This document shows, piece after piece, positions 51,591 through 59,789 of a stretch of 64,000 nucleotides of DNA. The notes below the pieces were generated by a model. The model was not told the origin of the DNA, searched no databases, and was given only the letters and a program-made list of their open reading frames with translations. The DNA lies in NCBI GenBank assembly GCA_039028155.1, contig JBCCIS010000013.1, forward strand, positions 1-64,000, in the 5' to 3' direction. This DNA comes from Pseudomonadota bacterium. GTDB lineage: Bacteria > Pseudomonadota > Alphaproteobacteria > SP197. A program made the position numbers and the translations under genes. Each line of letters starts with the position of its first letter. Position 1 is the stretch's first letter.

Positions 51591-52160
51591 ATGTTTGTCC
51601 GATGCCTGATGGTCTTTGCTGCTCTCTTGGGCGGTGCGTCGACTGCGGCTGCTGACGGATCGCAGTCGGCCCACGATTTTTTCTTTACCGCCATTGAGGG
51701 CGGGCCGCTGCCGCTCTCCCAGTACGAGGGGAGTGTCGTCCTGGTCGTGAACACGGCCTCGCGCTGCGGTTTCACACGCCAATACGACGACCTGCAGGCA
51801 GTCTGGGACCGCTACCGCGACCAGGGCCTGGTCGTGCTGGGCGTGCCGTCCAATGATTTCGGCGGCCAGGAGCCGGGCACGGAAGCGGAGATCAAGGAGT
51901 TTTGCGAGGTGAACTTCAGCATCGACTTTCCGATGACCACCAAGGAACACGTCAAGGGTCAGGCCGCGCATCCATTCTATGCCTGGGCGGTAAGTGAGAT
52001 GGGGTCGATGGCCAAGCCGATGTGGAACTTCCACAAGTACCTGATCGACGGCGATGGCCGCCTGGTCGACTGGTTCTCAAGCCCAACTGCGCCGACATCC
52101 GATCGTATGACACGGGCTATCGAGGAGCAGCTGGCGCGCCTCGATACGGCCGGCGGATGA
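51591..52160 (+). CDS. Glutathione peroxidase-family thiol peroxidase, exported
   Basis: 189 aa. The peroxidatic Cys is in NTASRCGFTRQYDDLQAVW, Gln in PSNDFGGQEPGT and Trp in PMWNFHKYLIDGDG; Cys replaces selenocysteine. An N-terminal signal peptide, FVRCLMVFAALLGGASTAAADG, puts it in the periplasm, unlike cytosolic BtuE-type enzymes. Such CysGPx usually take electrons from thioredoxin-like proteins. The resolving Cys is probably in EIKEFCEVNFSIDFP. The ATG at 51591 is chosen for the leader; the frame is open further upstream inside the SDR gene. Confidence 0.92.
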   Translation: MFVRCLMVFAALLGGASTAAADGSQSAHDFFFTAIEGGPLPLSQYEGSVVLVVNTASRCGFTRQYDDLQAVWDRYRDQGLVVLGVPSNDFGGQEPGTEAEIKEFCEVNFSIDFPMTTKEHVKGQAAHPFYAWAVSEMGSMAKPMWNFHKYLIDGDGRLVDWFSSPTAPTSDRMTRAIEEQLARLDTAGG

Positions 52161-52203
52161 TGAGGCGGCTTACGCCGTGACGGCTCGTGCGACGGAAACG
52201 GTC

Positions 52204-52671
52204 ATGGAGAGCGCATCCTCGACAGTGCCGATACCGGCGCCGGCGCTTTGGCTTGGCGCGTCGGGCGCGGTCCCCTTCGTCACGCTGGCGGTGGCGAGCC
52301 TGACGGTTGATAGCGCGTCGCAGGCGCCCGTCATCGTCGCGCTCGGGTTCTACGGCGCGGTGATCCTTTCCTTTCTGGGCGGTGTGCAGTGGGGGTTGGC
52401 CATAAAGGATCACGAAGCGGCGGGCGCGAGCTTCAACCGTCTTGGGCTGAGTGTCGTACCGTCGCTGATTGCTTGGCTCGCTCTCCTCCTGCCTGCGCTG
52501 GCCGGATTGCCGCTACTGGCCGTTGCCTTCATCGCGGCATACGTCGGCGACCGGCGAGCCGGGCAACGTGGCCTTGCACCGGCGTGGTATCCCAGGCTGC
52601 GCCTGCCGCTCACTGTGGTGGTCGTCGCGTCGCTGCTGGCCGCCAGCGTGTCGCTCGCGTGGGCTATCTGA
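52204..52671 (+). CDS. DUF3429 family membrane protein
   Basis: 155 aa with four or five hydrophobic segments: GASGAVPFVTLAVASL, VALGFYGAVILSFLGGVQWGLAI (the conserved FLGGxxWG), LIAWLALLLPALAGLPLLAVAF and PLTVVVVASLLAASVSLAW. DUF3429 proteins are small inner-membrane proteins of unknown role. A GTG at 52177 could add nine residues. It follows the peroxidase gene by 17-43 bp and is probably in the same operon. Confidence 0.85.
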   Translation: MESASSTVPIPAPALWLGASGAVPFVTLAVASLTVDSASQAPVIVALGFYGAVILSFLGGVQWGLAIKDHEAAGASFNRLGLSVVPSLIAWLALLLPALAGLPLLAVAFIAAYVGDRRAGQRGLAPAWYPRLRLPLTVVVVASLLAASVSLAWAI

Positions 52672-52711
52672 GACCACGTGGTTGCGAACCGGGAAAGGAT
52701 AACCGCTCGCC

Positions 52712-53209
52712 ATGATCCGCCCCACACCCATCGCACCCGGCCCGGGCCAGGAATCGGTCTGGGACTATCCGCGCCCGCCGCGCCTGGAGCGGGTCGAGGC
52801 GGACCTGCGTGTCGTCTTCGCCGATGAGACGGTCGCCGACAGCCGGGACGGTTATCGTGTCTTGGAGACGAGCCATCCGCCGGTCTATTACATCCCGCCC
52901 CAGGACGTGCGGCTTGACCTGTTGCGCGAAAGCAAGATGCGTTCGTTCTGTGAGTTCAAAGGTGTTGCCGCCTATTGGACGCTTGCTGTCGGCGACCGCC
53001 GTTCAGAACACGCCGCCTGGGGATATCCCGAGCCCACCGCGCGCTTTGCGGCGATCGCTGGTTATGTTGCCTTCTATGCCTCGCGCGTAGACGCCTGCTG
53101 GGTCGGCGATGAGCGGGTCGATGCGCAAGTGGGTGACTTCTACGGTGGTTGGATTACTTCCGCCATCGTCGGACCGTTCAAGGGCGGCGAGGGCACGTTC
53201 GGCTGGTAG
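52712..53209 (+). CDS. DUF427 domain protein
   Basis: 165 aa. VWDYPRPPRLERVEADLRVVFADETVADS and SHPPVYYIPPQDVRLDLL are the two conserved strands of the DUF427 fold, followed by CEFKGVAAYWTLAVGDR and AWGYPEP. The fold is small and beta-rich, of unknown biochemistry. AAGGAT lies about 13 bp before the ATG. It is third in the apparent peroxidase-DUF3429-DUF427 run. Confidence 0.9.
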   Translation: MIRPTPIAPGPGQESVWDYPRPPRLERVEADLRVVFADETVADSRDGYRVLETSHPPVYYIPPQDVRLDLLRESKMRSFCEFKGVAAYWTLAVGDRRSEHAAWGYPEPTARFAAIAGYVAFYASRVDACWVGDERVDAQVGDFYGGWITSAIVGPFKGGEGTFGW

Positions 53210-53303
53210 TCGACGCCGTCGATCTGAACATCCCGCCCCGGCGATTCTCTTGCGGGGCAATTGGCTGCATGATAGAGAACATTTGATGAACAAGGGGATC
53301 GGG

Positions 53304-53636
53304 ATGAAGATCGATTACGTGGAATTGCCGGCGATCGATTTCGCGGCGACCAAGGCGTTTTATGGCGCGGCATTCGGCTGGACGTTCGAGGAATGGGGCG
53401 ATGCCTATATGGCCTTTTCCAAAGCCGGCCTTGAAGGCGGTTTCCGCAAAGTGAGCGAGCGTCCGCCCCGTGGCGGCGCGTTGGTAATTCTCTATGCCGA
53501 CGACTTGGCCACCGCCGAGAAAGCGGTGATGAGCGTCGGCGGCGAAATCGCCGAACGGCACGACTTCCCCGGCGGCCGGCGGATACACTTTCACGACCCC
53601 TCCGGCAACGAACTGGCGATCTGGACGAAGGCCTAA
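53304..53636 (+). CDS. VOC family (glyoxalase-like) protein
   Basis: 110 aa. MKIDYVELPAIDFAATKAFYGAAFGWTFEEWG opens a single betaalphabetabetabeta module. VILYADDLATAEKAVMSVGG and GRRIHFHDPSGNELAIWTKA complete it, with the Glu ligand in GNELAIW. It is of the short VOC type often annotated as glyoxalase or bleomycin-resistance-like; the reaction is unknown. GGGG lies 6 bp before the ATG at 53304; an in-frame ATG at 53286 adds six residues. Confidence 0.88.
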   Translation: MKIDYVELPAIDFAATKAFYGAAFGWTFEEWGDAYMAFSKAGLEGGFRKVSERPPRGGALVILYADDLATAEKAVMSVGGEIAERHDFPGGRRIHFHDPSGNELAIWTKA

Positions 53637-53644
53637 GGTCTGGC

Positions 53645-54106
53645 CTAGTTGTCTGCTTGTGAAGCCTCATCGAACGCGGACGCCAGTCCTTCGTCCTCGT
53701 CGCCGCGCAGAAGCGGGATCGCCTTGTCGAACTGCGGCCAGGCGAGTTTGCTTTCGACACAGAAGTGATAGGCCGGTTCGAACGCCGTGGGATCGTCGAG
53801 GCTGCCCAACCCCACTTCCATGCCCGGTTCGTACTCTGGCCAGGGTGCCTTGATGTATCGCAGGCCGATCGAGCTGCCGCAATCCGTGCAGAAGTAGCGT
53901 TCCAGAAGCGGGGTCGCCCTATGGCTGGACGGTGCACCTGCGATAAAGCGCAAGGCGCCTTCGGGAAACTTCGCACCGGCCCAAAACGCGCTGCCGGTAT
54001 AGCGTTGGCAGTAGCGGCAATGACAGGCGTAGACCTCATTGGGCGGTTGATCGGCTTCGTAGCGCACAGCGCCGCACAGACAGCCGCCGGTAATCGGTTT
54101 GGGCAT
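53645..54106 (-). CDS. GFA family (glutathione-dependent formaldehyde-activating/CENP-V) protein
   Basis: 153 aa. Zinc ligands are visible in GGCLCGAVRYEA, YACHCRYCQRYTG and ERYFCTDCGSSIGLRY, the Mss4-like GFA pattern. WAGAKFPEGALRFIAG is the usual intermediate strand. Known members accelerate glutathione-formaldehyde adduct formation or are S-methyl transfer enzymes; the substrate is not clear. The ATG at 54106 has GGGAGA upstream. It converges on the VOC gene with 8 bp between stops. Confidence 0.92.
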   Translation of the reverse strand: MPKPITGGCLCGAVRYEADQPPNEVYACHCRYCQRYTGSAFWAGAKFPEGALRFIAGAPSSHRATPLLERYFCTDCGSSIGLRYIKAPWPEYEPGMEVGLGSLDDPTAFEPAYHFCVESKLAWPQFDKAIPLLRGDEDEGLASAFDEASQADN

Positions 54107-54282
54107 GCGTCTCTCCCAGTGTGTCGACGGTGCCGCTCGCACCGTTGCCATGCCATCAGCTTGCAGCAAGATCGGGTGTTGGGCAAAGCGACCAGTCGGG
54201 CGTTTCGCCATTGGTCCGGCCCGTCGGTTCTTGTAACGTCAAGACGTTGTCGGCGATCGCGCCGCAAGAGCTGAGAGGCCCC

Positions 54283-56580
54283 ATGTCGCAACCGTCGCCG
54301 GAACTCCTTGGCGAAGTCTTCTCCGATGCCAGGCCGGCGGAGGATCCGGTCCTGTTCGGCTATGCCGACCTGGAGCCGAAGGGCGCGTTCGAGGCGCGTA
54401 GCTTCCAGACCTTCCGGCTGACCTATGTGACCGGCCGCTATGGCCTGGACGACACCGGTTCGATCCGCATCGTCTTCCGCTTTACCGCCGACGGCGGCGC
54501 GCTACAGATGACCGATCCCGCCGGCCTGAACTATGTCACCGCGACCAGCTCCAACGGCGTTCCGCTCAACCTTTCGTTCAACGCGAACGGTCATCAACGG
54601 CCCTGGTATCAGGCGCTGACCGTGACGGTTTCCAAGGGCTTTCTGCGCGAGGGCGACCGTATCGAGGTCGTCATCGGCGATCAGACGGGCGGCTCACCCG
54701 GCTTCCGCCTGCAGTCGTTCTGCGAATCGGAGTTTGCCTTCAAGGTGCTGGCGGATGTCTGCGCCACCGGCCACTTCATTCCGGTACCGCAAAGCCCCAC
54801 CATCGCGATCGTGCCGGGGCCGCCGGCGGTGTGGAAAGCGGTGCTGCCGACCCTGCGCCGTCCCGGCGAAACGTTCCGGTTGAGCCTTAAGGCTGAAGAC
54901 AGTTTTGGCAATCCCTCCGACCAGGTGGATACCGCACTCGTGCTTGCCAGCGACCATCCGATCGACGGTCTGCCCAAGACGGTGCGGTTCGAGCCGGGCC
55001 AGCGCGCACTGGTCATCGACGGTTTGTCGTGCGCCGACAATACGACGCTCGACATCGCGGTCCGCACGCCCGACGGCGAGTTGCTGGCGGTCACCAACCC
55101 GCTTGTGATCCGGGACGGGTATGACGCCGGCTACTGGGGCGATATGCACGGGCAGAGCGGTGAATCCGTCGGCATCAACACGGCGCGTGAGTACTTCACC
55201 TTCGCGCGCGATCTCGCGTTTCTGGATGCGACAAGCCACCAGGCAAACGACTTCCAGGTCAACGGCGCGTTCTGGGATCACATCAACGAATTGACGGCGG
55301 AGTTTCACCAGGACGGTCGCTTCCTGACGCTGCCCGGATACGAGTGGTCGGGCAACACGGGTGTCGGCGGCGACCGCAATGTTTACTTCCGCAACGAGGG
55401 CCGCGCCATCCGTCGTTCCTCCCACGCATTGATCAGCGACCGCCGCGACATTGCGAGCGACGCGCCGACGGCGCGCGATCTGTTCGCCGCGCTGCAGGCT
55501 GAGGACTGCTTGGTATATGCCCACATCGGCGGCCGACCGGCGGACATCGCCTACGCTCACGACACGCGGCTGGAAACGGCGATGGAGATTCATTCGGCCT
55601 GGGGCACGTTCGAGTGGCTGATGGAAGACTGCTTCAAGCTCGGCCACCGGGTCGGTGTCGTCGCCAACAGCGACGGACATAAGGGCCGTCCGGGTGCCAG
55701 TTATCCCGGCGCCTCGGAGTTTGGCGCCTATGGCGGCTTGACCTGTTTTCTGATGTCGGATCTGACGCGCGACAACTGGTTCGATTGTCTGAAGCGCCGC
55801 CGCCACTACGCAACGACAGGCGATCGCCTGCATATCGATCTGACCGTGGCGGCTTCGCGGCCATTCGCCTTCTTTGACTTGGACCCGAAGGTCGTCCCCG
55901 GTGAAGGCGAACCGACCATGTTTTTATCGATGGGCGATATCGCTGCGACGACCGGTGATTCGGTAACGCTCGAGTTCAGTGTCCAGGCCCGCGCGCCGAT
56001 CGAACGTATCGATGTCCTGAACGGCATGGAGACGGTAACGACCATCCGCAATCCAGCCGACGCTTCGGGGAGCAACCGTCTGCGCGTGCTTTGGCGCGGT
56101 GCCCAGGTGAAGGGCCGCGGCGCCAAGGCGCGATGGACCGGGCGCGCGTCGTTTGAGAACGCCGCCATCAAGGCGACTCGCGAGATCAACGCCTGGAACC
56201 CCGACCGGCCACTGCGCCAGGACGACAATCAAACGCTCAGTTGGGATTCGGTCACCGCCGGCAACTTCGGCGCGTTCGATGTTTGGCTTGACGAAGGCGA
56301 GGGCGCGCGCGTGGCGCTGGAAACCAACTTCGTCTCGGCGGTCGTCGACCTATCGTCAGTCGGCCGTGATGACACGATCATCGATGCCGGCGGTCTGGAC
56401 CTGGCGGTTCATCTGTTCCGCTTGGCGCCCGAACTCGACCCAGATCCGATCACGGCGTCGGTTGAGGTGCCGCTGCATGACGATGGCGACAATCCGTTAT
56501 GGATCCGCGTCACCACCGAAGACGGATTTCAGGCCTGGACAAGCCCTGTCTACCTGTTCCGCGACAAGATCAACATTTGA
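54283..56580 (+). CDS. DUF3604 family PHP-like hydrolase (765 aa)
   Basis: A large cytosolic protein. The first about 280 residues form beta-rich domains (EARSFQTFRLTYVTGRYGLDDTGSIRIVFRF). The DUF3604 core has YWGDMHGQSGESVG, DATSHQAND, LPGYEWSGN, VYAHIGGRPADIAY, AMEIHSAWGTFEW and VGVVANSDGHKGRPG, an array of His/Asp/Glu metal ligands like PHP phosphoesterases. No signal peptide. Function is undescribed for most members. GAGAGG precedes the ATG. The APH-type kinase gene follows 17 bp on, suggesting a kinase/phosphoesterase pair. Confidence 0.85.
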   Translation: MSQPSPELLGEVFSDARPAEDPVLFGYADLEPKGAFEARSFQTFRLTYVTGRYGLDDTGSIRIVFRFTADGGALQMTDPAGLNYVTATSSNGVPLNLSFNANGHQRPWYQALTVTVSKGFLREGDRIEVVIGDQTGGSPGFRLQSFCESEFAFKVLADVCATGHFIPVPQSPTIAIVPGPPAVWKAVLPTLRRPGETFRLSLKAEDSFGNPSDQVDTALVLASDHPIDGLPKTVRFEPGQRALVIDGLSCADNTTLDIAVRTPDGELLAVTNPLVIRDGYDAGYWGDMHGQSGESVGINTAREYFTFARDLAFLDATSHQANDFQVNGAFWDHINELTAEFHQDGRFLTLPGYEWSGNTGVGGDRNVYFRNEGRAIRRSSHALISDRRDIASDAPTARDLFAALQAEDCLVYAHIGGRPADIAYAHDTRLETAMEIHSAWGTFEWLMEDCFKLGHRVGVVANSDGHKGRPGASYPGASEFGAYGGLTCFLMSDLTRDNWFDCLKRRRHYATTGDRLHIDLTVAASRPFAFFDLDPKVVPGEGEPTMFLSMGDIAATTGDSVTLEFSVQARAPIERIDVLNGMETVTTIRNPADASGSNRLRVLWRGAQVKGRGAKARWTGRASFENAAIKATREINAWNPDRPLRQDDNQTLSWDSVTAGNFGAFDVWLDEGEGARVALETNFVSAVVDLSSVGRDDTIIDAGGLDLAVHLFRLAPELDPDPITASVEVPLHDDGDNPLWIRVTTEDGFQAWTSPVYLFRDKINI

Positions 56581-56597
56581 GCGGGTAGGCTGCAGAC

Positions 56598-57668
56598 ATG
56601 CTCCCGATTCCCAACACGCCCGACGATGTCAGTGCCGCCTGGCTGTCTGCGGTGATGCAGGACAGCGGTGCGATTGCGTGTACGATCACCGAGATCGATG
56701 TTTCACCTCTGGGCGTTGGTTTGGGCACATTGAGCTCGATGCTGCGGTGCCGGCCAACCTACGACAAACCGCGCGGTGACGAACCGGAGACGGTGGTCGT
56801 CAAGCTGGAACCGGCGACCGATGCGTATCGTGAGAGCGTCAACACCTCCCACGGCTTCGAGCGCGAGATCAACTTCTACCGGGAGATCGCGCCGGACGCG
56901 CCGATCCGGATCCCGACCTTCTATTTCGGCGCCTTCGACGGCAGGGCAGGCGCCATCGTCCTGGAGGATCTGGGGCATCTTGAGACGCGCAACCAGGTTC
57001 ATGGTCTGGGCAATGACGAAGTCATCGGCGCGGCCGGTCATATCGCGCGGCTGCACGCCAAGTACTTAGGCCGGGATCTGAGCAGCGCGCATCGCTGGAT
57101 GCCGACCCATGACGACCGTTACCTCGGCAGTTTCACAAAAGGATGGGACCTGTTCGAAGAGGTCTATGGCCTGCGCATCGGCGCCGACGCGGTGGCGCTG
57201 GGCCGGCGCCTGAACGACAACATCGATTGGCTGGCAGCAGAAATGGCCAGCCGCCCGCAGACCATTTGTCACGGCGACTTCCGGGCCGACAATCTTCTCT
57301 TTGGCGAAGGCCCGCATGACGTCACCGTCATCGACTGGCAGTTGACGCAACAATCGCTCGCGACGTTGGACCTCACGCGTTTGTTGGGCGGCAGCGAACC
57401 CTCGCCCGAGCGTCGCTCGCACCCCATGGAAGCGTTCGACGCCTGGCATGCGGCGTTGCTGCAGGAAGGTGTCGCCGGTTATCCGCGCGACGACGCGTTG
57501 GGCGATTTCCGGCTTGGCATGCTGGCCGCCGTTTGCGTGCCCGTCCGCCTCATCAAGGCCTGGGGCGTCGATCCCGGCGGTCGCCAGGGTCAGCTCTTGG
57601 ATGCGATCGCCACGCGCATGTTCGCCGCCGCCGTTGACATCGACGCTGGCGCGCGATTACCGCGATAG
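56598..57668 (+). CDS. APH/ecdysteroid-kinase-like phosphotransferase
   Basis: 356 aa. The kinase fold is clear: VVVKLEP (ATP Lys) with FEREINFYREIAP, the hinge GAIVLEDLGH, the catalytic loop ICHGDFRADNLLF (HGDxxxxN) and the metal Asp in VTVIDWQLTQQ. It resembles DUF1679/CHK-type kinases that phosphorylate small alcohols such as choline-like, sugar or steroid substrates. It is coupled to the DUF3604 gene by 17 bp. It ends directly against the convergent AraC gene: TAG 57666-57668, next stop at 57669. Confidence 0.88.
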   Translation: MLPIPNTPDDVSAAWLSAVMQDSGAIACTITEIDVSPLGVGLGTLSSMLRCRPTYDKPRGDEPETVVVKLEPATDAYRESVNTSHGFEREINFYREIAPDAPIRIPTFYFGAFDGRAGAIVLEDLGHLETRNQVHGLGNDEVIGAAGHIARLHAKYLGRDLSSAHRWMPTHDDRYLGSFTKGWDLFEEVYGLRIGADAVALGRRLNDNIDWLAAEMASRPQTICHGDFRADNLLFGEGPHDVTVIDWQLTQQSLATLDLTRLLGGSEPSPERRSHPMEAFDAWHAALLQEGVAGYPRDDALGDFRLGMLAAVCVPVRLIKAWGVDPGGRQGQLLDAIATRMFAAAVDIDAGARLPR

Positions 57669-58676
57669 TCAGGCTTGGCGCAAGCTACCTGCACCGGCCA
57701 TCCGCGTCCTCGACGGCAATTCGCCGAACTGATCACGATAGTAAGCAGAGAAGCGGCTGGTATGCCAAAACCCAGCTTCCGCTGCCAAATCACCAATCGA
57801 TCGGTCTGCGTTTTCCGGTGTCATAAGGGCGCGCCGCACCCGATGGAGCTTGAGCGATCGCATGTACGCCACAGGCGAAAGACCAACTTCGTCGCGAAAG
57901 CAGTATTCGACGGTGCGCCTGCTGACGCCAAGATCCCGGCACAGACTACCGATCGAGACGTCGGTATCGCGGGCGTCCTCCATGAGTTCACGGGCCCGAG
58001 CGACCAAGCGATAGGGTCGCGACCAAGAGAGCAGGTGTGCATCAGGTGTGGGCGGCACCATGGATCGGAGGTGATGTGCTAGAAACTCCGTCGTTCTGGC
58101 ACGAATACTGGGTGCGGCACGTTCATCGACGCGTCGCGCCCTGCGAACGTCGCCAAGCAAACGCGACACGCCGCGTCGAAGCGTGCGAACCCGGTTCCCG
58201 CCCGTCAGCCAAAGTCCGGCCCCGTTGAGCATGTGTGCTGGATCGCAAGTTGGATCAGCTGCCATAATTTCGGCCTCGAAGTATGAACGCTGAACACTAA
58301 TGGCGACGAAATGCGGTCCTGATAGACCCTCGTCCAGCCCCCACTGGTCGTGATGGCCGACCGTATCAAACGTCGATTGCGGCCCGCAGATGTATAGGTC
58401 TTCATGAGAGAACGTCCTGCCGTTCAGCCGGGACGGAACGCCCTCGTTCAGGAGGAAGATGATCGTGTATTGGTCATTGGGCGTTACGCCGTTTTGTTCG
58501 AGCACGCGGTTGTTCTGTTCAAAATGAAACGTCAGCTCGGGACCCATATGGATCGCTTGGTAGACGCCTCGAAACCTACCCTTGGAGAGTTGCCGGTACT
58601 CCTGATCATAGGCGGCCATGCACTTCGATTCCTGATCGAAGTCGTCAAACGACCGGATCACATAATCAATCTGCAT
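57669..58676 (-). CDS. AraC family transcriptional regulator
   Basis: 335 aa. The C-terminal double HTH is VSIGSLCRDLGVSRRTVEYCFRDEVGLSPVAYMRSLKLHRVRRALM, followed by SIGDLAAEAGFWHTSRFSAYYRDQFGELPS, the AraC signature. The N-terminal about 210 residues form a ligand or dimer domain (FHFEQNNRVLEQNGVTPNDQYTIIFLLNEG). It is divergent from the secreted alpha/beta hydrolase gene across 133 bp, making that gene the probable target. The start is the ATG at 58676. Confidence 0.92.
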   Translation of the reverse strand: MQIDYVIRSFDDFDQESKCMAAYDQEYRQLSKGRFRGVYQAIHMGPELTFHFEQNNRVLEQNGVTPNDQYTIIFLLNEGVPSRLNGRTFSHEDLYICGPQSTFDTVGHHDQWGLDEGLSGPHFVAISVQRSYFEAEIMAADPTCDPAHMLNGAGLWLTGGNRVRTLRRGVSRLLGDVRRARRVDERAAPSIRARTTEFLAHHLRSMVPPTPDAHLLSWSRPYRLVARARELMEDARDTDVSIGSLCRDLGVSRRTVEYCFRDEVGLSPVAYMRSLKLHRVRRALMTPENADRSIGDLAAEAGFWHTSRFSAYYRDQFGELPSRTRMAGAGSLRQA

Positions 58677-58809
58677 GAATGCGCGGCTCCATGGCGTTTG
58701 CGCAAACTGGATAACACCCTACCGTCGTTTCGTTCCAGGGTGCGCCTCGGAAGCTGCCAGCATAGGTCTGTACCTGTTGGCAGTGCAATCGAGGATGGAG
58801 GGTCACGTC

Positions 58810-59700
58810 ATGTTCAAGTTTCGAAAAACGTTTGTCCTGATGGCGGCCGCCTTGAGCTTTGCGTGGGCAATGTCGAATGTCGCTCGGGCAGACTATGTGG
58901 AGCTTAGCAGCGATCTCACGGTTCACTATGAGACGGCGGGCACCGGCGACATCACCATCATCTTCATACCCGGCTGGCTCATGTCGACAGATGTGTTCGA
59001 ACACCAGCTTGACCATTTCAAGGACTCAACGGCGTTCACCGCCTTGGCTTATGACCCACGTGGGCAGGGTCGATCGTCGAAAACGTTGGAGGGGCATACC
59101 TATCAACAGCATGGGCGCGATCTTGCCGCGCTTATCGACGCGCTTGATCTCGACAAGGTCATTCTTGCCGGCTGGTCCTATGGTGTGACCGAACAACTCG
59201 CCTATCTCGATCAGTTCGGGTCCGACAAGCTGGTGGGCATGGTTCTGATCGATACGGGTCCGGATGTCGCCGGAGAAAGCTATGACGAGTGGGTTTGGTA
59301 CCTGAGGGACGATTCCGACGAGTATTCGCGCTGGTTTACCGAGGGGATTGTCGAGGACCGGCAAGCGGTTATCGCCAGTTTCGCCGAGTGGATGCTTGAA
59401 GACCCGTCGCCCGAGAACATCGCGTGGGTTTCGGATATCGCCAACATGACGCCAGGCACGGTTGCCTCATCCCTTAACGCTACAGGCTTCTATCTCGATT
59501 ACACGGAGGATCTCGTTGCGTTGGAGGGGCAGATACCGTTGCTCTACGTGACGCGCGAAGAGTGGCAGCCAGTCGCCGATCCTTGGATCAAGGCGAATAC
59601 GCCGAGCGCCCAGGCAGAGTATCTTGGCAAACACATGATGTTCTGGGAACGGCCTGATGAGTTCAACCAGATCCTTGACGCCTATCTCGCCCAGTTCTAG
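58810..59700 (+). CDS. Exported alpha/beta-hydrolase
   Basis: 296 aa. The signal peptide is FKFRKTFVLMAAALSFAWAMSNVARA. The hydrolase fold then shows ITIIFIPGWLMSTDVF (oxyanion region), YDPRGQGRSSKT and the nucleophile elbow ILAGWSYGVTEQL (G-x-S-x-G). The probable catalytic His is in YLGKHMMFWERPDEF, and LLYVTREEW is in the acid position. It would act in the periplasm on an ester, lactone or amide. GGAGGGTC precedes the ATG at 58810. Palindromic element C follows its stop. Confidence 0.9.
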   Translation: MFKFRKTFVLMAAALSFAWAMSNVARADYVELSSDLTVHYETAGTGDITIIFIPGWLMSTDVFEHQLDHFKDSTAFTALAYDPRGQGRSSKTLEGHTYQQHGRDLAALIDALDLDKVILAGWSYGVTEQLAYLDQFGSDKLVGMVLIDTGPDVAGESYDEWVWYLRDDSDEYSRWFTEGIVEDRQAVIASFAEWMLEDPSPENIAWVSDIANMTPGTVASSLNATGFYLDYTEDLVALEGQIPLLYVTREEWQPVADPWIKANTPSAQAEYLGKHMMFWERPDEFNQILDAYLAQF

Positions 59701-59758
59701 GGCGGATCACGGTTAGGTGGAACCGTTAGACGGTTCCGTCAAAGCACGATCTGCTCTA
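59698..59758. repeat. Palindromic intergenic element, member C
   Basis: It starts TAGGGCGGATCACG and ends CGATCTGCTCTA, imperfect complements. The inner stem GGAACCG-TTAGA-CGGTTCC is perfect. It begins in the stop codon of the alpha/beta-hydrolase gene, as member A does for aqpZ, and likely terminates transcription between two convergent units. Confidence 0.75.
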
Positions 59759-59789
59759 GCCGCTTGACCGTATGGTCGGCCCTAAGCCG

